Source of the DNA: Cutaneotrichosporon cavernicola
Lineage: Eukaryota > Basidiomycota > Tremellomycetes > Trichosporonales > Trichosporonaceae
NCBI RefSeq assembly: GCF_030864355.1
Contig: NC_083395.1
Location: 2,790,001-2,854,000 of the forward strand
Direction of reading: 5' to 3'
Length of the DNA: 64,000 nt
Shown piece by piece: positions 54,259-64,000 of this stretch; position 1 is the first letter of the stretch, and each line of letters begins with the position of its first letter. Position numbers and translations under genes: made by a program. The notes under the pieces were generated by a model. It made no database searches, was not told the origin of the DNA, and worked only from the letters and a program-made list of their open reading frames with translations.

Positions 54259-54274
54259 CCCCCCCCCCCCCCCC
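54259..54274 (+). repeat. Poly-C run (16 nt) just upstream of a start codon
   Basis: Ends 14 bases before the ATG at 54289, so it is almost surely in the 5' leader or in a pyrimidine tract preceding a CAG at 54281-54283. If the CAG is an acceptor, the start codon would lie right after a leader intron. Confidence 0.8.
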
Positions 54275-54288
54275 ACCCACCAGGCGCC

Positions 54289-56848
54289 ATGCCCCTCGGC
54301 CTCCTCGGGCGCTGGGGCGGCGCGGTCGTCGCGCACGGCAAGAGCCTCATTCACACTGTCGTGTTCAGCATGCCATCAAATAGCACGAACGGGACGGTTG
54401 TCGAGACCAACGCGACGGCGCCAGTCTCGCCTATGGGGAAGCAAAGCGTCCCGCTCATTAGCTTTGCTGGGAGCGGATATGATGTGACTCTCATCATCAT
54501 GGTTAGTGCAGTGGTGCGTTTCTCCATGACTCGCTTCCTCTTGTTGTCCCCAACAATGGTTCTTTCGCGATGCAGTCACCACGATGGGGAAGTGGGCTTC
54601 ATCGCCCACGATTACCACATTTCCATTCCTCTGTCCCCCTCCTCCGTTCTTCCTTCCTTCCTTCGTCAAGCTCTCTCCGTCCGTTTATCCCTCCCCTTAT
54701 CCCTTCTAACACCCCCCCTCCCCCTCTCTCTTCCCGTTGCGCCCTTCTTAGCGCTCTTGACACAGCCCTGACCCCAGGCCATCCTCCTCAACCGCATCCA
54801 CAACATCGTCAACCGCGAACAGCGTCCACCACCACCCCCTCCTGCCTCGCCCGGCTGGCGCGCAGCCATCCGCCGACGTGTCCGCACAGCACTCACGAGC
54901 CCAAAAGCGTCAGCTTGGCTACGTGTGCCTGGCATCATCGCGTTGCTGCACGCATGGGCACTCTTCACCGTCGTACTCATGCAGACGGCGCACGTGTGGC
55001 CGCGGAGTGCAACCGACGCTGTTGAACGCCTCAGCGACTCTCTGGCGTTGAGCTATTACCCCACGGCGTGGCCGCTCGTCGCGACGCTGGACTACGTCGG
55101 CGGTGTGGTTGACCGTCTTGGCCAATGGGGCGCAGGCATGACAATGCCGGACGTGTGCTGGACCGTGTTTGTCAGTGTGTGTTTCAGCCTCACAATGGGC
55201 GCGCTCTCGACTGGCCTAGACGTTGCGTGAGTTAGTACCGCCGTACACGACTGACAACAGACGGCGACGGGACGTCGGTGTCGGTTTCAACCTCTTTGGC
55301 TTCTCTTACGTCCTCCATCTGTACGCCTCGCCATGGACACACGTCCGGAATCCTCAGGCGTCATCGCACGGCCGTCCAGACGTCCACCCGTTATTCCAGC
55401 TCTGGGTCGGGCTCACGGAGCTTACATGGCTGCAGATCAACGAGCTCTCGCCCACACTGCGTCGCAACCAGCTCGTGCCCACCGGCGTGTGCGGGACATT
55501 CGGGCTCGCGGCGTTCACCCACAGCTTGTGGACACAACAACTACGCTTCCCCAGCTTTACCTTCCTTACGCACCTGCTCGCCCTCGTGTTGTCCGTTATC
55601 ATAAGCTGCACGTTGGTTGTGCGCGCCATCACTCTGCTCTTCACTCACGGCTACATCCCATCACCGATCCTGCAGAGCCTACTTCCCCACGAGGGTGCAC
55701 TGCCATCGATTGAGGACGACATTGGCGTTGCGCTCCTTAAGCTTGGTGTAGCGTGCATCGAGTCGACACAGTTCTCGGGACTGCGGAACGAGCTCGCCTC
55801 TATCAAGGAAGCGCAGCCAGAGATCCGTATTGGCGGTGACGGCGTGGAGATGATTGGCGTCAAGGTCGGCAACGGCGGGTTTGGCACACGTATCGACAAG
55901 ATCCAGGCTGCCGAACTCCGCGATCCCAACGCCGAAAGCCCGTACCTCATCCATCTCTCGCGTTTCTGGGCGGCATGTGTCCTGCTCGTCCGCAACATAT
56001 TCTGGACCACCGTGCTATCGACCTGGGTCGGCCGCGACCTCTACCGGCTCACGTGGAGGATGTATCAGGCTCGGTGGTGGTACGGCCCACGGCAGTGGAC
56101 GTTCTGGCGCACCGGCGCATGGGATCCACCACGCCGCCATACCGGGAGTGAACCTCCTCTCCTGATTGCTTGGGCACTCGCCAAGCGGCGTCACCGTGCT
56201 CTCGAACGAATGCGGGGCCTACGAGTTGTGCCACCAGCCGAGCCGACGATCGCCGAGGCCACCGGCCAGGACTGGACGTACGATCAAGTCCTGCGCGGTG
56301 AGGTAGAGGTCGCCGATGAAGACGACGACGACTGGTCCTCTGATGGCTCGGTCGTGTCGGCGGAAAGCGAGTCGGAGGATGAGGAGGACGAAGCGGCGCT
56401 CTACCGCGACCTCGTGCGCGGCAAGTCACCAATGGAAGGTGGCGAAGCGATCCAGCCCATCCTCCTTGCGCATTTGACGTCCACTTCGAGCTCGCCTCTC
56501 ACGCGGCGGCGCTACGCGCAGATCATGTCGGCGCCTTCGGGGCCCTCGACACCATCACGTGCCCTCACGACTGCCACCACTCCGTCCCTCGACCCACTGA
56601 CTGACGCGATCGTCATGCGCCAGAGCGAGACGAGAGACGTGCAGCGAGACGAGTGGGACGAGGAGCGGCGGCGCTCCTGTGTCATCTGCATGGTGCAAAC
56701 GCGTGACGTGATCCTGTGGCCATGCCGCTGTCTGCTTATGTGCAGCGACTGCCGTGAGAGCCTCGCGGCGCGCCTGAGTGCCAAGGACCATGCTTGTCCC
56801 AACTGCCGCACCAAGGTGGAAGGGTATAGCCGCATATATGTTCCATAG
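54289..56848 (+). CDS. Polytopic membrane RING-finger protein, Asi1/Asi3-like ubiquitin ligase
   Basis: Three exons (54289-54513, 54778-55226, 55261-56848) give 753 residues. Several hydrophobic segments (VTLIIMVSAVAILL, GIIALLHAWALFTVVLM, FVSVCFSLTMGAL, LTHLLALVLSVIISCTLVVR and others) precede a C-terminal cytosolic or nucleoplasmic part. The RING is at the extreme C-terminus: CVICMVQTRDVILWPCRC, then LLMCSDCRESLAAR and CPNCRTKVEGYSRIYVP. The ILWPCRC/ALC-type RING ending in YxRIYVP at the terminus is typical of yeast Asi1 and Asi3, inner-nuclear-membrane ligases that degrade mislocalised membrane proteins. An acidic run (DEDDDDWSSDGS) precedes it. The first exon could end 13 nt earlier at a GTTAGT donor, which would also keep the frame if shifted by 12 codons' phase; I prefer GTGCGT at 54514. 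Confidence 0.8.
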
Positions 56849-57297
56849 AGTGAGAGTGTATACATGTTGTGTGTTGGATATGTCCAGCTTTACCAGCTGC
56901 CACTCTCGCCTCACCTGCAAGTAGAGCAAGTAGACCAAGGTCGGGGAAATGTGGAGGTGGCACGTGCAGGCGGAGATATGCGGGAACCCCCCTCTTTACG
57001 GTCAAGGTTTGGTTGTTAGAATGACGACCAAAGGGCAAATCCCACAGCCTCAGTTTTTCCACACGCCTCCCTCTTCGATTGCATTGCGCATCTGCACTTG
57101 CAAGCAGCATCAGCTGTCAGCTCCGTCCTCGTCCTCGTCGTTGTCGACATCGACTTGACTCGTCTCCTCTTCAACCCCTTTGCGCTACCTCCGTCAAAAC
57201 CACTGGAAATCAGGATCCTGGATCCACCGACTCTCTCTTATCCCTCCACCACAAAATTCGGCCCACCACCTAAACCTTTAACCGTCCAGTGTACAAC
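56849..57297. other. Intergenic region upstream of PRPP synthetase
   Basis: Contains the 3' flank of the RING-protein gene and a GC-mixed promoter; the last 200 bases are rich in CTCC, CATC and CACC. No RNA or gene signal. Confidence 0.55.
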
Positions 57298-59050
57298 ATG
57301 TCTGCCGCCGCCTACCCAGCCATCAAGCTCTTCACGGGTGCGTACCAACACACGAGGAGCGAGGGCATATGGGGAGGGCAAGTGGGGTGGATGGCGAGTA
57401 GGCTGGGAGCTCTTGGCGTCCTCCCCAGCTTGCGGCTCCTTCTCCCTTCCCCCGCGCCACCCACTAGTGTTAATCCCGCCGTCACTAACAGCAGGCACGT
57501 CCCACCCCGAGCTCGCGCACCTCATCGCCAAGCGCCTCGGTATCCCAATCGCCAAGGCCAACGTCTCGCAGCCTCCCTCGGGTGAGACAAAGGTCACGAT
57601 CGTCGAGAGCGTGCGCGACTACGATGTCTACATCGTCAACACTGTGAGTGAAACTACGGAAGCGAGAGGTGGGGAACGGAGGGGGATGGCTGGGATGGTA
57701 TGAGTGGGTGGAGTGGGTTCCGAGGTAATGTCGGACTGGACAGGGAGAATTCGAAGCATGGCTTCCGACCCAACTCGCTTGGCTCGAATGTTGGCTTCAG
57801 TGCCGGCGCGCGTTCTCCTCTCCTTTGCGTCGCTACCCTGCCTCGCGTTCTCGCTCCTCTACGCACCCTCTGCCTTCATCCCTCACTCCCCGCCCCCCCC
57901 CCTCCAACCCCTCACCCCCCTCCAACCTCTCAACCTCGCCCATCCTGCCTGCCTCACTATGCCGGAGCGAGGCCCGTCTCGCTGTCTCGTCGCCTCCCAG
58001 CGCTCAACCTCTCCCGGCTCCGCGCTAACCCCAGGGCGCCGGCAACGTCAACACCTCGCTCATGGAGCTCTGCATCATGATCCACGCGTGCAAGATTGCC
58101 AGCGCGCGCCGCATCACCGCCATCATCCCGCACTTCTTCTACGCGCGCCAGGACAAGAAGGACAAGTCGCGTGCGCCCATCACGGCCAAGCTCATCGCCA
58201 ACATGCTCCACCAGTCGGGATGCGACCACGTTATTGTGCGCTGGGAAGAAAAATCAACGCTAACGCACAGACCATGGACCTGCACGCGTCCCAGATCCAG
58301 GGCTTCTTTGACGTTCCCGTGGACAACGTGAGTGTTTTGGGCGAGGCATGGGCCACAGTGGGTCATAGTCTGGCCGGCGGCCGTGCCGCCCGACGACGTT
58401 TCCAAGTGCTCGACTACTGGCGGCCGCAACCCTTCTCCGCTGCCTCCGGCCCCCCCCCCCCCCCCCCCCACCCCCCCTCCCCTTCCCGCTCGGCTCGACG
58501 CCGTCGCTAACCCCAGCTCTACGCCGAGCCCTCGATGATCCACTACATCAGGAATAACATTGACGTGTCCAACTGTGTCATTGTCTCGCCTGACGCCGGT
58601 GGTGCTAAGCGCGCGACCTCGATCGCCGACCGCCTCAACGTCGACTTTGCCCTCTTCCACAAGGAGCGCAAGCGTGCCAACGAGGTGTCGCGCATGGTCC
58701 TCGTCGGTAGCGTCAAGGGCAAGGTCGCGGTTCTCGTCGACGACATGGCCGACACCTGTGGCACCCTCGGCCTTGCCGCGCGCAACCTCCTCGACGCGGG
58801 CGCGCTCAAGGTGTACGCGCTCACGACGCACGGCATCCTCGGCGGCCCGGCACTCAAGGTCATTGAGGAGAGCGGCCTCGAGAAGCTTGTCATCACCAAC
58901 ACGCTCCCTCAGGCCGAGAAGGCGGCGCTGTGCTCCAAGATTGAGGTCGTCGACATCTCGCCTGTCTTGGCCGAGACCATTCGCCGCTCTCACTTTGGCG
59001 AGTCGGTCTCTTACCTCTTCCACGAGGTTCCCTTCGGCAACGGGATCTAG
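57298..59050 (+). CDS. PRS: Ribose-phosphate pyrophosphokinase (PRPP synthetase)
   Basis: Makes PRPP from ribose 5-phosphate and ATP for purine, pyrimidine, His, Trp and NAD synthesis. Five exons (57298-57337, 57495-57643, 58035-58235, 58271-58327, 58517-59050) give 326 residues. Conserved parts are [92 protein letters not shown] and the PRPP loop [13 protein letters not shown]. Intron lengths are 157, 391, 35 and 189 nt, so three are unusually long for this window. Intron 2 is filled with pyrimidine runs and intron 4 contains a 20-C homopolymer. Which of the several fungal Prs paralogues this is cannot be told; no non-homologous insert is present, so it is a catalytic-type subunit. Confidence 0.95.
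58450..58469 (+). repeat. Poly-C run (20 nt) in PRS intron 4
   Basis: Longest homopolymer in the window, about 45 bases before the CTAACCCCAG acceptor ending at 58516. Likely unstable in length; it may serve as, or have grown from, a polypyrimidine tract. Confidence 0.85.
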
Positions 59051-59284
59051 AGTGTACAGTAGCTGTGTCAGATGCATCTTGTTGGTATGGCTAGTGAGAA
59101 ATGAGAGTGATGGGTGATGAGCCTGATGGGGATGAACATTACCTTACTTGATGAAACCTCATTGTAATGGCGGAAGCAAAAAGTGCTGCTTCACCGTCAA
59201 CAAGACTGTGCGATCCATGCCTCAAGGCCTCCATGTCATCTCCTACGTACTCACCTCTCAACAATATCAAAACTGAGCACCACC

Positions 59285-59825
59285 ATGGCGTGAGCGTCAT
59301 ACAAGCAGAAAACTGATCCCAGCGACTTTGACTTCGACCTCACCTCCGCGCCCGTCCTCCTCATCATCTTCCTGACGGTTGTTCGTGAGTACACCTGCGC
59401 CCCTCTGCACCTCGGAGCTCACATCAGTCGCGGCCTCGCTCGTGTTCAGCAAGTCCACAAAGCAGCCCGTCGCTGTCCCCGTAGCTGTCCCCGCCAAATC
59501 CACCCAATCGACGCCTGTGGCCGAGCCCGCAGTACCAGTGAAGGCGCAGGCGAGCGGAGCTCAGCCCCGGCCTGAGCTTGTTTCTCGGGATTCGTGAGTC
59601 TGCAAGGTGTGGGTGGAGAGAAATCTGGAGAGAGGGGAACGGATCGCCGGGGAAGGGATGGAGGAAAGTCGGGCCTCGACGGGGAAGAAGAAGTGAGGCC
59701 CTTCCCTCCAGTCCTTAATCGAGACAATGGGTGGTAGTGGGAATCAGTGGAGAAAGAGGTGAACAAGCGTTAACACCAGCCGCGGATCGGGACGTGGTTT
59801 CCAGCGGACCAAGAAGCTCGACTAG
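59285..59825 (+). CDS. Small one-pass membrane protein (92 residues) of unknown function
   Basis: Read by joining four short exons: 59285-59289 (5 nt), 59323-59384, 59428-59593 and 59780-59825. Phase is kept throughout, and introns of 33, 43 and 186 nt end in CTGATCCCAG, CTCACATCAG and TTAACACCAG. The product begins MADFDFDLTSAPVLLIIFLT, continues VVLAASLVFSKSTK and then a Val/Pro/Ala/Lys tail ending SGRGFQRTKKLD. One hydrophobic helix at about residues 9-28 with an acidic front and basic back fits a membrane-anchored protein whose tail is cytosolic. I recognise no family. The start context CACCATGG is optimal. Because no exon is long, gene finders would easily miss it; support comes from consistent splice signals and the coherent protein, not from homology. 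Confidence 0.58.
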
Positions 59826-60003
59826 CGGCTAGACTCGGATGGATCGTGTGTTGGTCTGACCGTTGAGTGAAGCGCAGTGGAGGCTGAGTGGACTAACCTT
59901 CCTTACCATCTATCTTTGCTCATTCTTCACTTCCTCATTCTTGACATCTTGCTACTCCTAACCACACCCGCAGATTCCACTCGATCTAGACATCTACCTT
60001 CAG

Positions 60004-61321
60004 ATGCAAGGGGTCAACTACATCTCCGACACACGGAAGCGGCACACCGCCCGCCCCGAACCACACCGCAGCCCGCTGGCCAAGTTCAACTTTCCCTGGG
60101 CTTACGGCGATATCGAGCGGCCATACCTCTTCCCTGCTGATTCTTTCGACTCTGAGAAAGAGCAAAAGAGAGAATACGGGAAGACGAAGAGGAAGAAGAA
60201 GCGCCGCCGAGGTGATCCCTTCCTCCTTCCCGCTGACCGTAGAGATGACGCTCGAGGACGTCCTCGCTTCCGACATTGGCGGCATTCGGCGGCCGCCGCC
60301 GAGCTTTCCTCCGCACCTTCAAACCCACCCACCCGCACAGGTGCAGGAGGAGGTGCACCCCCATTTGTGGGTCGGCAGACGGAAACGGAACGCCCAACCC
60401 TCATTTGGTCGGGCTGAGAAGCGTCATCAAGGTGGACCTTCTCGCGACGGGCCACAGATGCGTCGATCTCTCACGGTGAAACAGGAAGATCGCAGGCCGC
60501 AAGTCAACCCAGTTCCATGGGAAAGCAAGCAATCTCAACACGGTTCGCCACTCGAAAGGCCATCACACCCGCTTCCACACCTCGCCAGACCCAGGGAGGG
60601 GATGGAACCCGCCTGGCAGACCGGGATGTCGGGGCCACTGCAACCCCTCCTGGAGTCCAACTCGAATCCACTGGTTACTTGGCACAAGGATATGCCCTCG
60701 CGCGAGTTGGGCCCTCCGAGCCCGCCACTCACTCGGCACAGGGACATGAGCGCGCAGGAGTTCAACCCCTCGCTCGCGACGTGGCATAGGCATTCGCTTC
60801 CGCCAGCGAGCGAGATCAACCCGAGGCCACCGGAAACTTGGCACCCGCATATGCCTCCCCCAAGACGGCCCAGTCCACCGAAAGCTCCTTGGCACAGGGA
60901 TACGCTCCCAGTTTGCGAGTTCGATCAGAGCTCCCCGCACGTCACCTGCGATATACCTCCAGCGCGTCGCAGCGCGACGCCCCAGCAGCCGCTATTCCCC
61001 GGCCGCCACGACCCGTTCCAGCTCCGCATCCGCCGTCTCCCGAGGGAGTTCGACGCCGGGTCGCCGAGCCCAATCCCAACTCCAACCCCTGCACCTCGGC
61101 ACCTTCCTCAACTGCTGTCGCACGACTCACCTTCCACCCTGATACCCATTCCCACTCCCACTCCTGCCCCTCGGGGCCTCCCCCGCCCCTCTCCTCTGCA
61201 TAGCTCCTCAATGTCGCCACACACCACTAACACGCCTTCTAGCCAGCTGTCGGCGTACGAACGTGAACACCGACGCGCTCACCCGTACATGTACGGACAG
61301 AATGACCTTGATATAGATTAG
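60004..61321 (+). CDS. Unknown His/Pro-rich protein with degenerate W-H-x-D-M repeats
   Basis: Two exons (60004-60211 and 60243-61321) separated by a 31-nt intron give 428 residues. The N-terminal 60 residues (NYISDTRKRHTARPEPHRSP, KFNFPWAYGDIERPYLFP) look ordered, followed by a basic patch KTKRKKKRRR at the junction and MTLEDVLASDIGG. The central part repeats a block of about 20-25 residues centred on TWHKDMP, TRHRDMS, TWHRHSL, TWHPHMP and PWHRDTL. The C-terminal part is Pro/Thr/Ser-rich with a duplicated PIPTPTPAPR. It ends YEREHRRAHPYMYG. Nothing identifies a function; the basic patch suggests a nuclear location. The frame is open upstream of 60004 to a CCCGCAG at 59973, so an earlier 5' exon may exist. 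Confidence 0.55.
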
Positions 61322-61454
61322 AAGATATGTTGTCGACGACGCGGAGGGAGTTGATGTAAAGACGGATGAATGTCCACGCACGTTTGGGCCGACATAAACT
61401 CGCTATCGTCGCATGATATCTAACAAACACTGCCACCAACTCCTGTTCTAGCCT

Positions 61455-63065
61455 CTACAACGGCGCAATGATCGAGCTCGACTTTGCGTCGTGGATCGTG
61501 CGCAGCACATAGTCCTGCCCGCTCTCGGTGATGTACCGGACCCATGGGAGCTGGTGTCAGCTAGTCCAAAAAAGAAAGATAGCTTACCGCAGTGTAGCCC
61601 GTCTTGTCGACAATCTTGAGGTAGCGCACGTTAATACCACTGAGCGTAAAGTAGGGGATCTCGAACTGGATCGAGAGCGGCTTCTTGCTATCGACCTCGC
61701 CCGACGCGACAGACGGCAGGCCAAAGTGTGCGCGCATAAGGAGCTCGGCTCCTCCTTTCTGGGAAGTTAGCGTGTGGTCGTGGCGTCGCTCGAGCCTTTG
61801 ACGTCGACGCCCACGGCATCGCCAGGCTGCACCAAGCTCGACTTACCAAGTTCTTGATTGTCCAGCAGAAACAGGCCTTCTCAGGCATGTACACGACGCT
61901 GCCCGCGGCCGCTCTGAACTTGGGGCTGTCGGCATCTTCGGGAACTGGCACAAAGATCTTGACATTGTTGGCGGTACTCCGGCGCTTGAACTGCCCACGG
62001 ACCTTGACCATAAACTCGATACGTGACCCTCGGTACGTCTCCACACTAGCCTCGGCCCAGATGAGCGGCTTGACGGGCGTGCTGAGACGGTAGCTCATGA
62101 GTGTAAACTCGCCGTCCGGGGGAATAAAGCTGATCGTACGGTCGTTCTCGAACCGACTCAGCCGCACACACTGGTGGAACTTGACGTCCTCCATCTCGAT
62201 ACTCTTGCCCCGTGCAGCGCGGCCCGTCGTCTCAAACATGACCTTGTCGTTGAGACCAAGGCGCAGCTCGGGCATACCCGAGAGGTAGCACTTCATCTTG
62301 ACTGCGCCGAGGATCTCGGAACGCACAACGTTGCCCTGCGCGTTCACGAGCATGTTGACACTCTCCACAACGTCGAGGAACACTTCGTTTTTCCTGTACC
62401 GAATACCTTCGGAACGCCAGGACACTGCGTTGGTCACTGCCATTGGCGGACGGACCTGCACCTCAAGCTTGTGAGATTCTTGCGTGATGTATTCCTGTAG
62501 TCAGCACTACAGGTAGAGAGGACGTACCTGGAGGATCTTGGACTCGGTCGTCTGTGGGTGCCCAAAGTCCATCATCTCGTCCAGCAGCTCGTAGATGATG
62601 ACAAAGTTGTCGCGGATCGACTCCTCCTCCACCTCTTTAAAGTACTCGGTGAGCACGGCCACCAGCTTGTGGAGGTAGAGGATGATCTCTGCCGCGTTCG
62701 AGTTGCGCTTCGACAGGGCGAGGACTGGTGTGTGTGAGCGTTCATAGGAGCCAGTTCGAGCCGCTGCGGAATGCCCGGACTCGACTCACGATACAAGTTG
62801 TTATGCCGGATGTGCATGTAGTTGATGCCTTCGTCTGTGAAGCACGGCGTCAACGGGACATTTTCCTCCTCCATATCGAGGATCAGGGGCAGAAACTTGT
62901 CCACACATGACGGCGGCACGTCGTCGCGGTAGTTCCTCTGGATGAGGGACTGGAGTTAGCGAGCGCGGAGGGAAGGTCGGGGCATGCACACCTTGCCCTT
63001 CATGTCCAGGATGGCGACTGAGGTTAGCTCGCAGCAGAACCGAGCAGCTCACCCAGGCTCGCCAT
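61455..63065 (-). CDS. APM1: AP-1 clathrin adaptor complex mu subunit
   Basis: Medium chain of AP-1, which selects YxxPhi-type cargo for clathrin vesicles at the trans-Golgi and endosomes. Seven exons (63065-63053, 63017-62992, 62949-62790, 62724-62528, 62494-61847, 61758-61588, 61550-61455) give 436 residues, the usual length. The longin part is MASLVAILDMKGKSLIQRNY, then INYMHIRHNNLYLLALSKRN and ELLDEMMDFGHPQTTESKIL. The mu-homology domain has VSWRSEGIRYRKNEVFLDVV, VKMKCYLSGMPELRLGLND, FIPPDGEFTLMSYRLSTPVK and ends LPWVRYITESGQDYVLRT. SWRSEGI followed by KKNEVFLDV is characteristic of AP-1. The first two coding exons are 13 and 26 nt. The start lies about 420 bp from the divergent RhoGDI gene. 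Confidence 0.95.
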
Positions 63066-63487
63066 GATGTCTATAATTGACCGATGTGCTAAGAAATGTC
63101 GATAGTGTCAAGTTAGAAGAGTTGGAGAAGCTTGACGTCGTTTGATGACCAGAGCATAGCCTGGACCTTCCTTGGACGTGTGGTACTGATGTCGGGGGGG
63201 CTCATCCATCCACGCCGATGACTTGGGGGGATGTGCCAATACATCTGATTCCGCTTCCTGAGACACGTGGATTCAAGAGGTCGATGGGCTAGGCACCACA
63301 CCCGCACGGATCCACTTCCCTACACTCTGGCCACCTGGTCCGTCTCATTGATTGTAATAGCCTGGCTGGCTGGCAAAGCCATGCTGGCTGGAGGGAGAAC
63401 GACGTGATACATAACGGGAAGATCAAGTTACTCTCCTCATCAACTCAACACTCTCACTTCCACTTAATTCTACTCTACTCTAACACA
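63066..63487. other. Divergent promoter region APM1/RDI1
   Basis: Separates the AP-1 mu start (leftward) from Rho GDI (rightward). The last 70 bases before the Rho GDI ATG are rich in CTCA, CTAC and CTTC. No gene or RNA found. Confidence 0.55.
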
Positions 63488-64000
63488 ATGGCTGTTCCCG
63501 TGCGTTCCTCAGGCCTCCAACTAGCTGACCACAGCACGACGACGAGCTGGCTGCCACCCAGACCGAGGGCTACAAGGCATGTGTCCCGTCTTCCCTCGGA
63601 TGCCGGCTTGACGAGATTTCGGAAATCTAACGCCAGATTGGCCAGTCCAAGACGGTTGCCGAGCTTGCTGCTCTCGACCAGGTGAGTCGACTCCCACACC
63701 ACACTAACGCCCCAGGAGGACGAGTCGCTGCAGCGCTGGAAGGCATCGCTCGGACTGACCGGCAGAACCGGAGGCGGTCAGAAGCGCATCGTCCCCAAGA
63801 CCATCTTCCTCACGTCGCCCACTCGCTCGCAGGACATTATCATCGACCTCACCCAGTCCCCCGATGCGCTTGCCAAGCTCAAGAAGGAGCCTGGTGAGTC
63901 CAACTGGGGCATGTCGGCGTGTCGTCCGGCGTGGCGTGGCGCTCTGTAGCGCTCGGGGCTGGGAACCAGCTGACGTATAGTGACAATCAAGGAGGGCGTC
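63488..64000 (+). CDS. RDI1: Rho GDP-dissociation inhibitor, 3'-truncated by window edge
   Basis: Extracts prenylated Rho, Rac and Cdc42 GTPases from membranes and holds them in the cytosol. Visible exons are 63488-63499 (12 nt, MAVP), 63535-63576, 63637-63681, 63716-63893 and 63981 to the window end. The product reads HDDELAATQTEGYK, IGQSKTVAELAALDQEDESL, QRWKASLGL, then PKTIFLTSPTRS, IDLTQSPDALAKLKKEP and VTIKEGV. The DESLxRWKxSLGL stretch and the TIKEG strand are the family hallmarks. The intron after GYK appears to use a GC donor (AAG/GCATGT) because only this keeps the frame with a good U1 match. The C-terminal immunoglobulin-like half lies outside the window. Confidence 0.9.

Overview
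The window reads as nuclear DNA of a basidiomycete yeast. Coding sequence is GC-rich. Genes are interrupted by many very small GT-AG introns, often only 29-38 nt, that end in CTNAC a few bases before the AG. The gene set includes a Cuf1-type copper-fist regulator, a double hybrid histidine kinase laid out like Cryptococcus Tco2, a Sld5 GINS subunit and Efm7. I infer Tremellomycetes, probably Trichosporonales; no rRNA or marker gene is present to confirm this. I saw no tRNA, rRNA, transposon or CRISPR array.

Layout. 1-6.5 kb (+): the 3' part of a sterol glucosyltransferase (Atg26 type), a Ras GTPase with a CAAX box, and a REEP/Yop1-type ER-shaping protein. 6.7-17.1 kb (-): a very long Paladin-like protein with three phosphatase-like repeats, mitochondrial Hsp78 and Pex11. 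18.2-21.4 kb (+): a basic/proline-rich unknown and an Npy1-type NADH diphosphatase. 21.7-22.7 kb (-): an OB-fold-like unknown. 23.3-29.3 kb (+): an 18-exon double histidine kinase. 29.4-32.2 kb: SLD5 (-), divergent from a coiled-coil protein that may be Spc34-like (+). 32.4-41.4 kb (-): phosphoglycerate kinase with an unexpected N-terminal membrane anchor, a secreted repeat protein, and a WDR7/rabconnectin-3-beta homologue. 41.6-42.9 kb (+): a queuosine-salvage protein. 44.7-48.0 kb (+): CUF1. 50.5-61.3 kb (+): an Rco1-type double-PHD protein, Efm7, an Asi1/Asi3-type membrane RING ligase, PRPP synthetase, a 92-residue one-pass membrane protein built from tiny exons, and a repeat-rich unknown. 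61.5-63.1 kb (-): the AP-1 mu subunit. 63.5 kb to the end (+): the start of Rho GDI.

These are mostly chromosomal housekeeping and signalling genes, not an operon or island. Several share divergent promoters (SLD5/30625, WDR7/QNG1, AP-1 mu/RhoGDI). The most unusual features are the membrane-anchor extension on PGK, the miniature introns with the branch site nearly fused to the 3' splice site, a 7-nt microexon and a 5-nt first coding exon, and the Paladin-like repeat protein whose middle repeat has lost its catalytic cysteine. Exon boundaries were set by hand from reading frame, splice consensus and family similarity, and are predictions.
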